Below, piece after piece: positions 35,716-45,466 of a stretch of 64,000 nucleotides of DNA. The notes beneath the pieces are model-generated. The model was given only the letters and a program-made list of their open reading frames with translations. It was not told the origin of the DNA and made no database searches. The DNA comes from Pedobacter duraquae (lineage in GTDB: Bacteria; Bacteroidota; Bacteroidia; Sphingobacteriales; Sphingobacteriaceae): NCBI RefSeq assembly GCF_004362245.1, contig NZ_SNWM01000004.1:248001-312000 (forward strand), written 5' to 3'. Each line of letters opens with the position of its first letter. Within the stretch, counting starts at the first letter, position 1. The translations under genes were made by a program, and so were the position numbers.

Positions 35716-36510
35716 CTATTTATCAATTGGCTTTTGCTGTTCATAAACCTGATGCGCTACGGTGCTATCCGGCGTTAGGTTCCCCATCCCTACCTGAACT
35801 TTATTTTTGAAGCCAGAAATAACCTTATCTTTTCCGGCCATTAATGCTTCATAACCATCTTTCGCTACGTCGGCCGGGTCTGACAATGCATCCTTATCCT
35901 GCACTGCTTTGCTATCTTGCATATCTGCTTTGTTAAAGAAGTCTGTATTCGTGGCACCCGGCATTAGCGCAGTAACAGTAATTTCCGTATCACGTAACTC
36001 TTCTCTGATAGCCTCAGTAAAAGAGAGTACAAAAGCTTTGGTACCGTGATATACGGCCTGCCAAGGGCCAGGGGTTTTACTGGCAATAGAAGCTGTATTC
36101 AGGATTTTACCAGAATTTCTTGCGGTCATATCTTGTAAAAACAGTTTCGTAAGTACCACAAGTGATGAGATGTTCAGATTGATGATATCTAGTTCCCTGT
36201 CAATATCCGTATCTTCAAATTCACCGTAAACACCTTGTCCGGCATTATTGACTAACACATCAATTCTGATATCTTGTGCATGCAGGTCTGCGTAAAGTGC
36301 AAAAGCCTGCTCCGGATCAAATAAGTCTTTAGCAAAAGAAATAACCCTAATTCCACTTTGTTCCAGTTCGGCTGCTTTAGCATCTAGCTGACCTTGGTCA
36401 CGGGCCACAATAACCAGATTGTAACCATCCTTCGCAAAAAGTTTAGCGAGTTCGAACCCTATACCACTCGTTGCACCCGTAATGAGTACATATTGATTTG
36501 AATTTTTCAT
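35716..36510 (-). CDS. Short-chain dehydrogenase/reductase
   Basis: A 264-residue SDR. TGATSGIGFELAK is the NAD(P) loop, NNAG is the structural motif, and S/Y/K catalysis is seen in NTASIASKTPGPWQAVYHGTKAF. The C-terminal region is like DltE/YqjQ-type reductases. It follows the zinc-dependent alcohol dehydrogenase by 30 nt on the same strand and is probably co-transcribed with it. Confidence 0.92.
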   Translation of the reverse strand: MKNSNQYVLITGATSGIGFELAKLFAKDGYNLVIVARDQGQLDAKAAELEQSGIRVISFAKDLFDPEQAFALYADLHAQDIRIDVLVNNAGQGVYGEFEDTDIDRELDIINLNISSLVVLTKLFLQDMTARNSGKILNTASIASKTPGPWQAVYHGTKAFVLSFTEAIREELRDTEITVTALMPGATNTDFFNKADMQDSKAVQDKDALSDPADVAKDGYEALMAGKDKVISGFKNKVQVGMGNLTPDSTVAHQVYEQQKPIDK

Positions 36511-36540
36511 AAACGATGTAATTTATTTAAAGACTATTAA

Positions 36541-37698
36541 TTAAGGTTTTAAGACCACTTTTACACAATCATCTTCTTTCTCATCAAAGATCTTATATGC
36601 ATGGGCAACTTCGCTCAATGGCATTGTATGCGTGATAATATCATCAAGCACTACCTTCTCATCCTTCACGAGCTGGATCAGTGTATCAATGTGATTCAAT
36701 ACCGGTGCCTGCCCTTGTTTAATGGTCAGACCTTTATCGAATATTCTGTATAGCGGGAAATTGTCGTATGGACTGCCGTAAACACCAAGAATAGAAACTG
36801 TTCCACTTCTTCTAACCGCTTCAAAACACATATCAAGCACTTTCATGCTCCCCTTTTCAAAATTTATTGTCGCCTTCACTTTGTCTAGAAACGTACGTTC
36901 GGGCTCAAATCCAACAGCGTCAATACAAACATCTGCTCCTCTTCCGGCGGTCATTTCGCGAATCGCTGCCACAACATCCACGTCATTCGGATTCAACGTA
37001 TCTACGTTATTTACTGCCCGGGCTTTTTCCAACCGGTAGTTCAAGGGATCAATGGCAATCACTCTACTCGCCCCATGGAGCCAGGCCGCTTTTTGCGCCA
37101 TCAATCCCACCGGCCCAGAGCCAAAAATGGCAACAACTTCTCCGCCTTTAAGTTGCGCCCAGTCTACGCCCGACCACCCTGTAGGAAAAATATCTGTCAG
37201 AAAGAGTGCTTGTTCATCTGTGATCGTATCAGGTATGATTCTCGGACTAACATCAGCATACGGTACGCGTACGTATTCTGCTTGCCCACCAGAATATCCA
37301 CCATATAAATCTGTATAGCCAAACAACGCTGCACCTTTCTGGTCCATCATATCTCCGTTTGGCCCATAGTGCTTGTAATTGGAATTCTCGCAACTTGGTG
37401 AGGCGCCATGGTTACAAAAAAAGCAATGCCCGCAAGCTATAGGAAAGGGTACAATGACACGGTCGCCTTTCTTAAGATTCTTTACTTCTGCGCCGACTTC
37501 TTCTACGATACCCATAAACTCATGCCCCATCACCATATCGGTAGATTGCGGAACTGCTCCACTTAGGATATGTAGATCTGACCCACAAATCGCTGTGGAA
37601 GTCACTTTTAAGATAATATCAGTGGCCAATTCAATTTTCGGATCAGCTACTGTTGTGAAGCTGATGTCTCCTGGTTTGTGAAATACTGCTGCTTTCAT
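36541..37698 (-). CDS. Zinc-dependent alcohol/formaldehyde dehydrogenase-like protein
   Basis: A 385-residue MDR-family enzyme. The catalytic zinc ligands are in AICGSDLHILSG and GHEFMGIVEEVG; the structural zinc set is CGHCFFCNHGASPSCEN; NAD binds through GSGPVGLM. The insertion HYGPNGDMMDQKGAALFGYTDLYGG marks the glutathione-independent formaldehyde dehydrogenase-like subgroup. The substrate may be formaldehyde or another small aldehyde or alcohol. The partner SDR gene suggests a redox pathway or stress detoxification. Confidence 0.9.
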   Translation of the reverse strand: MKAAVFHKPGDISFTTVADPKIELATDIILKVTSTAICGSDLHILSGAVPQSTDMVMGHEFMGIVEEVGAEVKNLKKGDRVIVPFPIACGHCFFCNHGASPSCENSNYKHYGPNGDMMDQKGAALFGYTDLYGGYSGGQAEYVRVPYADVSPRIIPDTITDEQALFLTDIFPTGWSGVDWAQLKGGEVVAIFGSGPVGLMAQKAAWLHGASRVIAIDPLNYRLEKARAVNNVDTLNPNDVDVVAAIREMTAGRGADVCIDAVGFEPERTFLDKVKATINFEKGSMKVLDMCFEAVRRSGTVSILGVYGSPYDNFPLYRIFDKGLTIKQGQAPVLNHIDTLIQLVKDEKVVLDDIITHTMPLSEVAHAYKIFDEKEDDCVKVVLKP

Positions 37699-37835
37699 AG
37701 ATAAGATTTTTATTTTCTAGGTATTGGGACTAACACCTTCAAATAAAAATAGTTTAATCATTCTTGATCAGCGTGACATTTATCCTGTCGGTCTGCCCCG
37801 CTTTTTACCTGGTGAAAAAATTATTCAAATAATAG

Positions 37836-37865
37836 TTGCGCGGTAAGGATCATAATTTAACTTTG
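37836..37865 (+). promoter_or_regulatory. Bacteroidetes-type promoter (TTG-N19-TAACTTTG)
   Basis: TTG at 37836-37838 and TAACTTTG at 37858-37865 are 19 nt apart and match the Bacteroidetes -33/-7 consensus exactly. The TTG lies in the -33 box, which argues against it being a start codon and supports ATG 37887 as the gene start. Confidence 0.75.
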
Positions 37866-37886
37866 TACTACGAAGTACTTTTAGAA

Positions 37887-38588
37887 ATGACAATAACCAC
37901 TAAATTAGACACCCTACATGCTGCTGTAACATGCAATAAATGGATGCGTTATTTTACAACTTTTACACGCCTCGCACTTGTTGCTGGTTTTCTTCCTGCG
38001 GGATATGTAAAGATCATCGGCGAACGCTTCACTGATCTGCACAATAATCAACCTATGGGGCACTACCTCGAAGCACTGCACCATACCGGCTACTATTACA
38101 CGTTTATCGGCTATGCGCAGATTTTTGCTGCACTGCTGCTGCTGATTCCTAGAACCGTTGTATTAGGCACACTGATTTATCTGCCCATCATACTAAATAT
38201 CTGTCTTTTATCACTCGCTGTGCGATTTGAGGGATCGCTGCTAACAGCGCCTTTAATGGTAATTGCCTGCATTTACCTACTGTGCTGGCATTATGACCGG
38301 ACAAAATATCTCTTACCATTCAATACGCCTCCGTCAACTGTGCTTGCGCCCGACAGCAAATTCCCGAAGTGGTTCTTCGCTATGGTACTTATCGTATTTC
38401 TGGCTGTTGGTTTTACTGTAACACATGTTTTTAACCTGATGCCCCGTAATACCTTAACCGACTGTGAAACGCAATGTGACGACAGTACCAACCCTGCTGC
38501 CTGTAAAGCATTTTGCGAGGAGATCCACAATAAAGGAATGGATCTCGATCAGTCTTTGAACAAATATGAGCATTCATTAAAAAAATAA
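37887..38588 (+). CDS. DoxX-like membrane protein
   Basis: A 233-residue membrane protein with four core helices in the DoxX/DoxD pattern (ALVAGFLPAGYVKIIGERFTDL; YTFIGYAQIFAALLLLIPRT; GTLIYLPIILNICLLSLAVRF) plus another helix near 170-195. The C-terminal tail holds four cysteines (TDCETQCDDSTNPAACKAFCEE), likely disulfide bonded outside the membrane. The upstream TTG start at 37836 is part of the promoter. It opens a four-gene operon that acts on lipids or membranes. Confidence 0.8.
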   Translation: MTITTKLDTLHAAVTCNKWMRYFTTFTRLALVAGFLPAGYVKIIGERFTDLHNNQPMGHYLEALHHTGYYYTFIGYAQIFAALLLLIPRTVVLGTLIYLPIILNICLLSLAVRFEGSLLTAPLMVIACIYLLCWHYDRTKYLLPFNTPPSTVLAPDSKFPKWFFAMVLIVFLAVGFTVTHVFNLMPRNTLTDCETQCDDSTNPAACKAFCEEIHNKGMDLDQSLNKYEHSLKK

Positions 38589-38596
38589 AAGATGCT

Positions 38597-39190
38597 ATGA
38601 AAACGCCGACCACCAATTTTTACAACAATTTCTCCTTGCTCTATCCGCTGGTAGATCTGTTTCTCAAACCACAAAAAAAACGATTGTTCGACGAAGTAAA
38701 TAACTTGCCTGAAGGTAAACTCTTAGAGATTGGAGTTGGTAACGGGGCTCACCTGCCGCAATACAAAAAGCACAGCGTTGTTGCGATTGACACTTCCGGT
38801 GCTATGCTGAGTCTAGCTAAAAAAAATAATTTGATTAATGCGGAACTTTTAGAAATGAGTGGAGAGTCACTGGAGTTTAATGATCAGGTTTTTGATTACA
38901 TCGTGCTGTCTCATGTGCTTGCGGTTGTTGATAATGGGGAACATTTATTAGAAGAAGTACACCGTGTATTAAAACCCAAGGGCAAGGTATTCATCCTGAA
39001 CCATTTTACACCCAACAATTGGCTTAGCCTGATAGACCGGGGTTTTGAGCCAATTGCACGACTTTTTAGGTTTAAATCTGTTTTTTATATTAGGAATTTC
39101 GCCGCGATAAAACGATTTACCCTGCACAAAGAAATCAACCTGGCACTAGGTTCTTATTTTAAACTCCTGATCTATCGGAAAAATGATTAA
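38597..39190 (+). CDS. SAM-dependent methyltransferase (PE N-methyltransferase-like)
   Basis: A 197-residue class I methyltransferase. LLEIGVGNGAHLPQY is the SAM motif I, VVAIDTS is motif II and VLAVVDNGEHLLEEVHRVLKPKGKVFILNHF is motif III/IV. The start, TNFYNNFSLLYPLVDLFL, is like PmtA-type phosphatidylethanolamine N-methyltransferases. With DoxX, VanZ-like and DgkA genes around it, a lipid substrate is plausible. It overlaps the next gene by eight bases. Confidence 0.8.
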   Translation: MKTPTTNFYNNFSLLYPLVDLFLKPQKKRLFDEVNNLPEGKLLEIGVGNGAHLPQYKKHSVVAIDTSGAMLSLAKKNNLINAELLEMSGESLEFNDQVFDYIVLSHVLAVVDNGEHLLEEVHRVLKPKGKVFILNHFTPNNWLSLIDRGFEPIARLFRFKSVFYIRNFAAIKRFTLHKEINLALGSYFKLLIYRKND

Positions 39191-39686
39191 GAAATATCTG
39201 GTAATTTCCGTCGCCCTGCTCATCAGTCTCTTTATTTATGTGTTTTATAGGACTGAGAAAACATTAGTAAATGAGTTTATGATATACCTCATATCAAGCC
39301 CGATGTATACTAGCATCAAGGCGGATATCATTCATTTGATTCCCTTAAGTCCGATACTGATTTATTCTCTGCCAGAAGGGCTCTGGATATTTTGCATTAC
39401 CCTCACTTCTAAATGTTATTACATAGACGTCTATGGCCGACGGTATGATTGCGTATACATCCCATTGGTCTTTTGTATATCGCTCGAAATAATGCAACTT
39501 GTGCACATTACCAACGGTCGGTTTGATTGGATGGACATCGGTATATCGATGATATTTTGGCTAATCGCACGTTATACATTCAATCGTAATATAGAAAAAA
39601 GTCATTTATTGACCCGGATAGATTTGAACACTTTAGCTTGTTTGACAAGTTATTGCATCGTCTATCTGGCGCATGTAATCAAGTAA
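39183..39686 (+). CDS. VanZ-like membrane protein
   Basis: A 167-residue protein with four or five membrane helices. The pattern MQLVHITNGRFDWMDIGISMIFWLIAR resembles the VanZ-like 'GxxDWxD' core. It overlaps the methyltransferase gene by 8 bases and is 17 nt before dgkA. VanZ-like proteins are linked to lipid or glycopeptide-type envelope effects but have no settled biochemical role. Confidence 0.7.
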   Translation: MIKKYLVISVALLISLFIYVFYRTEKTLVNEFMIYLISSPMYTSIKADIIHLIPLSPILIYSLPEGLWIFCITLTSKCYYIDVYGRRYDCVYIPLVFCISLEIMQLVHITNGRFDWMDIGISMIFWLIARYTFNRNIEKSHLLTRIDLNTLACLTSYCIVYLAHVIK

Positions 39687-39703
39687 CATAATTCCAGAAA
39701 CCC

Positions 39704-40063
39704 ATGAACCCTTTTAAGAAACACCTGAACAGCTATAAGTATTCTGTAAATGGCATTTGGTTGGCATTTCGGTACGAAGCTAATATGCGCTTTCATCTTG
39801 CCGCCGCCCTCATCGTCATACTGCTGAATTTTCAGCTTCACGTATCTAAAATAGATTGGATAACTACACTCATTCTCATTGGATTAGCATGGATGGCTGA
39901 AATTTTTAATACAGCTATAGAAAAATTAGCAGACCGTGTAACCAAAGAACAAGATCCACTGATTGGAAAAGTTAAAGATCTTTCATCAGGAGGAGTCCTG
40001 ATCATCTGTATATTCGCTGTGGTTTGCGCGGTAATTATTTATTTACCTTATCTGGTTGGATAA
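39704..40063 (+). CDS. dgkA: Diacylglycerol/undecaprenol kinase
   Basis: A 119-residue integral membrane kinase. The signature AEIFNTAIEKLADRV and KDLSSGGVLI motif place the catalytic Glu and Asn in the family positions, with three membrane helices. It phosphorylates diacylglycerol or undecaprenol. It ends the DoxX-methyltransferase-VanZ operon and lies tail to tail with the aspartyl protease gene with a 2-nt gap and no terminator between. Confidence 0.9.
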   Translation: MNPFKKHLNSYKYSVNGIWLAFRYEANMRFHLAAALIVILLNFQLHVSKIDWITTLILIGLAWMAEIFNTAIEKLADRVTKEQDPLIGKVKDLSSGGVLIICIFAVVCAVIIYLPYLVG

Positions 40064-40065
40064 CA

Positions 40066-40971
40066 TCACCGCACAATCATCTCTTTTCTTTTCAAATCAA
40101 ACGTAACTTGTTTTCCGATCCAGTTTAGTGATACAATGCCGTCATAGATCAGTCCATCGATAAAAGATGCCTGTACATTCGTGCATTGGATGGCAGAAGT
40201 AGCTTTCGCCTGGATGGACTTCACATTAGCCTGGTAAATGACAGACTTTAGTGCCGGATTGAATTCGCTCGGGATCACGATCTTCTTTGCATTTACCGTA
40301 TCAATAGCTAAAGCTGAAATAAATTGTGAGTTTAAGCGATAAACGTTATTGCCGGCCCCGCTATCAATAGAAAATTGTAAGGTCAATTTATCATTCACAA
40401 TAAAATACGCAAAGATAGTCAGCGCTTTATCCCGGGCATCCTCCAACTGTAAGCCAACCTGATGTCCCGACTTGCGGATACCAGCCATGCTTTTTTCCGT
40501 TTCGAATATAATTTTTTTGTTGACGTAATCGATTGTAAGTGGCTGTTCTTTAAAACTTAGTAGAGAAATCAACCCATCGATAGGACCAAGATTTACATCA
40601 AAGATTGTCACCACTGGATTATGTTCAGCGAAACTTCCTATCAATAATGACTGCACATCATAGAGATCGGCATTGAGCTTTTCCCCAGTCGCGCGAAAGC
40701 CAGTATAGCTGCCGTCTTGCTTATGAACCTTTCCTATTTTATCCGAAAACGCTTTGGTAATCAGTGTTAAGCCAGCACCTGTATCGAAAATAAAGCTCCC
40801 CTCCACCCCGTTAACTTTAGCCTTCAGCAGGATATGTCCTTGCGGAGTCAGTTCAAACGGTATAGATGACTGTGCAAAGTTTACATTGCTTATCAGCAAC
40901 AAAACTATCAAAAGCATAAAAGATTTTGACCAGCAATACACGGAAGAGCGTACAGTATAATATTTTTTCAT
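40066..40971 (-). CDS. Secreted retropepsin-like aspartyl protease
   Basis: A 301-residue protein with an N-terminal membrane/signal segment (about 18-34). Two active-site-like motifs are seen: FIFDTGAGLTLIT and QFSIDSGAGNNVY, as expected for a single-chain two-lobed retropepsin-like fold. The role of these Bacteroidota periplasmic proteins is unclear. The gene overlaps no other frame and is the only aspartyl protease in the window. Confidence 0.82.
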   Translation of the reverse strand: MKKYYTVRSSVYCWSKSFMLLIVLLLISNVNFAQSSIPFELTPQGHILLKAKVNGVEGSFIFDTGAGLTLITKAFSDKIGKVHKQDGSYTGFRATGEKLNADLYDVQSLLIGSFAEHNPVVTIFDVNLGPIDGLISLLSFKEQPLTIDYVNKKIIFETEKSMAGIRKSGHQVGLQLEDARDKALTIFAYFIVNDKLTLQFSIDSGAGNNVYRLNSQFISALAIDTVNAKKIVIPSEFNPALKSVIYQANVKSIQAKATSAIQCTNVQASFIDGLIYDGIVSLNWIGKQVTFDLKRKEMIVR

Positions 40972-41019
40972 TGCGGCAAAATAATTATAATTTAACAGAA
41001 GATCGTAGAAAGTTTTCTT

Positions 41020-41412
41020 TTAGCGCTGCGCCCTGGTTGCCTTGTCGAAAGAAAACACCAGGTTTTGCTGATCGATTTTGTTTAAGGGAAGCTCATGTGA
41101 ATCCTTTCCAAGGCCTGCAGTAAAATAGACAGTAGCTTTTACTGTTTTCCCTCTTTCCAGTCCTTCTTCAAATAAAGCAATTCCAAACAGGGTGCCGTCT
41201 ACTTTAGAGGAGGCAATGATGCTTACAGTACCCAAATCATAATTACCGCCATTTTTTAAAGTAACAACTCCATTGTTATAGGTATAACTAAGTCCTTTCA
41301 CGGTAGCGAGATAGGTTTTGTTTTTGCTGGTTACAGACTGGTAGGTTTGCGCATATCCTGAAATTCCGGCGATTAAAAAGAGGAATGCTAGCGATATTTT
41401 TTTAATGTACAT
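41020..41412 (-). CDS. Secreted small protein of unknown function
   Basis: A 130-residue protein with signal peptide (MYIKKISLAFLFLIAGISGYAQ) and a beta-sandwich-like mature part (NGGNYDLGTVSIIASSKVDGTLFGIALFEEG). No known family recognised. It lies 48 nt before the aspartyl protease gene on the same strand, so it may share its operon. Confidence 0.55.
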   Translation of the reverse strand: MYIKKISLAFLFLIAGISGYAQTYQSVTSKNKTYLATVKGLSYTYNNGVVTLKNGGNYDLGTVSIIASSKVDGTLFGIALFEEGLERGKTVKATVYFTAGLGKDSHELPLNKIDQQNLVFSFDKATRAQR

Positions 41413-41495
41413 GATTCGATATAAAATTTAGGTTGATTATTCAGGAAATTAGGTAGCTAATCATCTAGATATCGCCAGGCGTTCTGGCGCTAAGC

Positions 41496-42896
41496 TCACT
41501 TTGTATACCCTTCACCAGCATTTTTACTAAGTTTTGTAAAGGTAAGACTAGATATTATGGTGATGATAGCAAGACTTATAAAAGTATAATGAAAGGCACC
41601 AGAAAGACCAATGTTAAACACATCAGAGCTATAAAAGGACAGGATCAGGCTGGATACTGAAATACCGAAACTTACGGAGAGTTGTTGCGTAATTACAAGC
41701 ATAGTATTTCCCCCACTGGCAGTATCCTCGTCCAGATCAGCTAATGTGATCGTATTCATGGCCGACATCTGGATGGATGTGAAGGCACCGTAAAAAACCA
41801 TCAAAATAATATAATAAATAATCGGGGTGTCCCGCTCAACAAATCCGAGAACTACAAGAACTAACCCTAGCAAGACGGTGTTGCTGATCAATACAGTCCT
41901 GTAACCTAATGTTTTGATGATGCGGATTACGAAAGGTTTTACCCCAACATTTGCCAGCGCTGAAGGCAATAATAACAATCCGGAAATTGATGCAGAATAG
42001 CCAAATCCAGTTTGCAACATCAATGGTAAAAGTAAAGGCAAACCACCAATTCCTAACCTGGTGATGAGACTGCCGGACAGACCAACTTTTAGCGTGTTGA
42101 TGTTGAGCAATCGTAGATCTATGATCGGTTTCGTTGTTTTTTTGTAATGGATATAATAGAATACCGCAAACAAGCCGGCAAAGAACAGGCAGGCAAAGAT
42201 GATGGTACGGTGTGTAAATCCAGTGCTGATCGTTTCCAGCAAGGTCGTAATTAAAATAAGTGCCATGCTAAAATAAATAAGTCCACGGAAATCAAACCGC
42301 CCTACAGCGTGTTTAAAGTTAGGCATGATCTTGTAAGCAAGCGAAATTCCAATCAGCCCGATCGGAACATTAACCAAAAATATCCAATGCCAGGAAAAGT
42401 TGTCAGATAAAAATCCGCCGAGGCTCGGACCAACCACCATTCCTAATAGCCCAAAAACGGTTATAAAATTCATGGTCTTCAAGAGTTCGCTCTTGGGGTA
42501 TTGATATAAAATAGCCAGCCTTGCTATAGGCACCATCATCGACGCTCCGATCGCCTGCACTACCCGTGCAAGGTTAAACGTTACCAGGTTATAAGACAAA
42601 GCACAGAAAAATGACCCTGTAACAAACAGACTTACTGCAATCATAAACATTGTCCTAGTGCCGAATTTATCAGAAAGCCAGCCCGAAAGCGGGATGAATA
42701 ATGCCAGTGTTAATGTGTAGGTGATAATAACTGAGTGCATCTGGGTAGCCTGATAATTCATATCCCTGGCTATGCTTGGAAGAGATGTGTTCAAGATTGT
42801 GCCGTCAAGAGATTGTATAAACATTGCCGTGGCCGTTACCCAAGGCAAGAGTTTTACTGCTGTGTTTTCCTTTTTTCTTTCTATTTCTTCAGTCAC
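41496..42896 (-). CDS. DHA2-family MFS drug exporter
   Basis: A 466-residue transporter with about 14 membrane helices. LSGWLSDKFGTRTMFM is motif A and GMVVGPSLGGFLSDNFSWHWIFLVNVPIG is the drug-export motif C. The N-terminal SLDGTILNTSLPSIARDM is motif D1, typical of EmrB/QacA-type proton antiporters. No EmrA-like adaptor gene is adjacent. Substrates unknown. Confidence 0.92.
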   Translation of the reverse strand: MTEEIERKKENTAVKLLPWVTATAMFIQSLDGTILNTSLPSIARDMNYQATQMHSVIITYTLTLALFIPLSGWLSDKFGTRTMFMIAVSLFVTGSFFCALSYNLVTFNLARVVQAIGASMMVPIARLAILYQYPKSELLKTMNFITVFGLLGMVVGPSLGGFLSDNFSWHWIFLVNVPIGLIGISLAYKIMPNFKHAVGRFDFRGLIYFSMALILITTLLETISTGFTHRTIIFACLFFAGLFAVFYYIHYKKTTKPIIDLRLLNINTLKVGLSGSLITRLGIGGLPLLLPLMLQTGFGYSASISGLLLLPSALANVGVKPFVIRIIKTLGYRTVLISNTVLLGLVLVVLGFVERDTPIIYYIILMVFYGAFTSIQMSAMNTITLADLDEDTASGGNTMLVITQQLSVSFGISVSSLILSFYSSDVFNIGLSGAFHYTFISLAIITIISSLTFTKLSKNAGEGYTK

Positions 42897-43249
42897 AGTA
42901 AGCGCAAGTTATTTGGTGGAATGAACATCCGGTATTTCTTAAAAATACGTTAAAATCACTTATCAAAAACGTGACCACTTCACAAAAGTTTAAAAGTTTT
43001 ATTTCGGCATTGTTTGGTCGAAATTCCCCAAAATAGGGCTACTCATCGGGGAACATGCCCCCCAAGCTCATCCTTCGCACAAAATGGTATGTCTAAACAC
43101 CCGACCAATGTCAGGCTGACAAAAAAACGCATCACACTCATTTTGAATAAGGTATCAAACCCTTAGTGTTAAAAACACACACTACAGTTGTATTGGCGTT
43201 TAGGGGAACATCTTTTGACTCAAGGAGAAAAAACAACCCTACACACAAT
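42897..43249. other. Intergenic region with candidate promoter
   Basis: 353 nt between the divergent MFS and LruC genes. TTG at 43188-43190 and ATCTTTTG at 43210-43217 (19 nt apart) form a promoter candidate for the LruC gene. A small G/C hairpin near 43048-43061 is also seen. No gene. Confidence 0.5.
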
Positions 43250-45409
43250 ATGAATTTAAAATTACGTACATTATTATTCGGTTCAATCGCTTTGTTTGCT
43301 GCCTGCAAAAAAGACAATTCGGTTGAAATTGCTGCCACCAACAAAGCACTAACGGAACTTGCCGTTCCTGCCTCCTTTAACTGGCAAACTTCACGTGACG
43401 TAAGCCTGAGCATCGGCATAGACAACATCAGCTTTGACGACAAGCTACACGTTATTGCTGTTTATTTAACAGATCCCGCAAACGGCGGAACGCCGATCTC
43501 AAAAGGTGCGGCGTCCATCATCAAACCTTTCAACACAAAAATTTCGGTACCTACAACAATAAATGAAGTTTATGTTGTTAAAACAAGCCCAGACGGTGTG
43601 TCTGTCACAACAAAACTTGCATTGACTTCCGAACGTGTTTCTATAGGACTAAGCAGTACCAACTCAGCACAAACAGTTAGTTTGGCGGCACCAACACCAA
43701 CTATTACAGATCCAGCATGTGAGGTTTCTACTTCCGGTAGCGTGATTATAGTGCCTAAAGATAAAGTAATGTGCTATACTACTTCCTCAAATTCAATTGT
43801 TGCGATCAGTGCCTCAACCGGGGGAACACTTAAAATCAATTCAAATGGAAAAAAGGTAACTGTGGTAAGTTACACGCACACCGCAACAAAAATCATCGTC
43901 GCAAAAGGCTCTGTAGTAGAATTTTCTACACCAGTTTCGCTGGGTGCGACTGAATCGATCATCAACAGTGGAGACCTTACTTTCAATTCATCTTTATACT
44001 TGACCTCAAATAGTCTTTTACAGAATGCGGGAACATTCGAAAGTAATTCAATTTTCTCTGTAGCTGCTGGTGCAGCTGTATTCAATACCGGCGATTTTGA
44101 TGCCAACTACGTTGCTAGCTATGCTACAATAAATGGTACTTTCACCAATAGAAGTGACGCCAAATTTGTTGGCTTAAATATTACATCAACAGGCGTTTTC
44201 GAAAATGAATGTAAGCTAAGTGCTACAGCCTTTACTTTGAATGGCACATTAAACAACTACAGCTCATTCAGGAATAGTAACAACAGTTCGATTGCATCCA
44301 TTGGCGAGCTAAACCAATTTAGCGGGGCAGTTTTTCAAACAGGAACTTTACTTTCTATGTACGGTGTAATTGAAGGTCACGGTACACCGTCACTGGTTAA
44401 AGTTTTATCAGGAGTTACCACAGTTTTGCCTACAACAAAAGTAACAGGCGCTATTCAGCTGTGTGGAACTAACATCAGAACATCTTACCTATCAAATGGT
44501 GCTGAGCTGGGCTGTGATCTATACATCCCTGTTACTGACTGTAATCCTGTCCTCAACGGCACTGCTCCTATCATTCAGCTGGACACAGATGGCGACGGAA
44601 TTATTGACTTGCAAGACGCTTATCCTAACGACGCTTCCAAAGCATTCAAAAACTACTCTGTAAACTATCTGCTTGGTGGATCAACCATCGCATTTGAAGA
44701 TAGCTGGCCATCTAAAGGTGACTACGACCTTAACGATGTTGTACTGAACAGTAAATACATGATTGCAACCAATGCCAATAATGTTGTTGTTCAAGTTACT
44801 GCAGATTACGTTCTAAAAGCTACCGGTGCCGATTATAACAATGGTGCTGGTGTGCAATTCAATCTCCCTGCTGCCAGCGCTAAAGTAGTTTCGGCAACTG
44901 CTGGTGCATTTCTTGAAGCTGGACAAGACAGTGTTGTCGTGGTCCTTTTTGCAGATAGCAAGAAGGAACAACCAACAGGAAACACTGTACCTGGTGCAAT
45001 CTTATCTCCGGTAAAAAACTATTCTATTGTATTTGATATTACTAATGGACCTGTGTTGTCGGCATTCGGTATCGGGACTTATAATCCATTCATCTGGAAC
45101 AATACAAGTGGAATGGGCCGTGGATATGAAACGCATTTATACGGAAAACTGCCTACTAAACTAGCTGATAAGAAGCTATTCGGCACCAAGGATGATAAAT
45201 CAGTAGTAGGAAAATATTACAGTACTGCTGGTAACCTTCCCTGGGCTGTTGAATTGCCGATTGCGAATTTCGGTTACATGAACGAAGGTGTTGATGTCAC
45301 CAAAGGTTATACAAAGTTTGCCGATTGGGCAAATTCAGGTGGAACAGCCTTCCCCGACTGGTATTCAAATCCGCTATATATTGTGCTGACGTCTATTTTT
45401 CTAAAATAG
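43250..45409 (+). CDS. LruC-domain surface lipoprotein
   Basis: A 719-residue lipoprotein (lipobox LFAAC, Cys19). The middle contains many beta-repeats rich in N, S and T (about 185-400, a beta-helix-like region). A calcium-type loop DTDGDGIIDLQDAYPND (about 445) leads into the LruC domain with the diagnostic SWPSKGDYDLNDVVLN. LruC proteins are large exported lipoproteins with likely adhesive or carbohydrate-related roles; function is not settled. A longer frame from 43166 lacks the signal peptide, so the ATG at 43250 is used. Confidence 0.85.
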   Translation: MNLKLRTLLFGSIALFAACKKDNSVEIAATNKALTELAVPASFNWQTSRDVSLSIGIDNISFDDKLHVIAVYLTDPANGGTPISKGAASIIKPFNTKISVPTTINEVYVVKTSPDGVSVTTKLALTSERVSIGLSSTNSAQTVSLAAPTPTITDPACEVSTSGSVIIVPKDKVMCYTTSSNSIVAISASTGGTLKINSNGKKVTVVSYTHTATKIIVAKGSVVEFSTPVSLGATESIINSGDLTFNSSLYLTSNSLLQNAGTFESNSIFSVAAGAAVFNTGDFDANYVASYATINGTFTNRSDAKFVGLNITSTGVFENECKLSATAFTLNGTLNNYSSFRNSNNSSIASIGELNQFSGAVFQTGTLLSMYGVIEGHGTPSLVKVLSGVTTVLPTTKVTGAIQLCGTNIRTSYLSNGAELGCDLYIPVTDCNPVLNGTAPIIQLDTDGDGIIDLQDAYPNDASKAFKNYSVNYLLGGSTIAFEDSWPSKGDYDLNDVVLNSKYMIATNANNVVVQVTADYVLKATGADYNNGAGVQFNLPAASAKVVSATAGAFLEAGQDSVVVVLFADSKKEQPTGNTVPGAILSPVKNYSIVFDITNGPVLSAFGIGTYNPFIWNNTSGMGRGYETHLYGKLPTKLADKKLFGTKDDKSVVGKYYSTAGNLPWAVELPIANFGYMNEGVDVTKGYTKFADWANSGGTAFPDWYSNPLYIVLTSIFLK

Positions 45410-45428
45410 TCTGCCGCAATAAATTTAC

Positions 45429-45466
45429 AATCCCCGGAAGGTAAGACTCCCGGGGATTTTTGTTTT
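45429..45466 (+). terminator. Terminator after the LruC gene
   Basis: AATCCCCGG (45429-45437) pairs with CCGGGGATT (45450-45458) over 9 bp, followed by TTTTTGTTTT. It lies 20 nt after the stop codon and reaches the stop of the convergent aminopeptidase gene. Confidence 0.9.
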
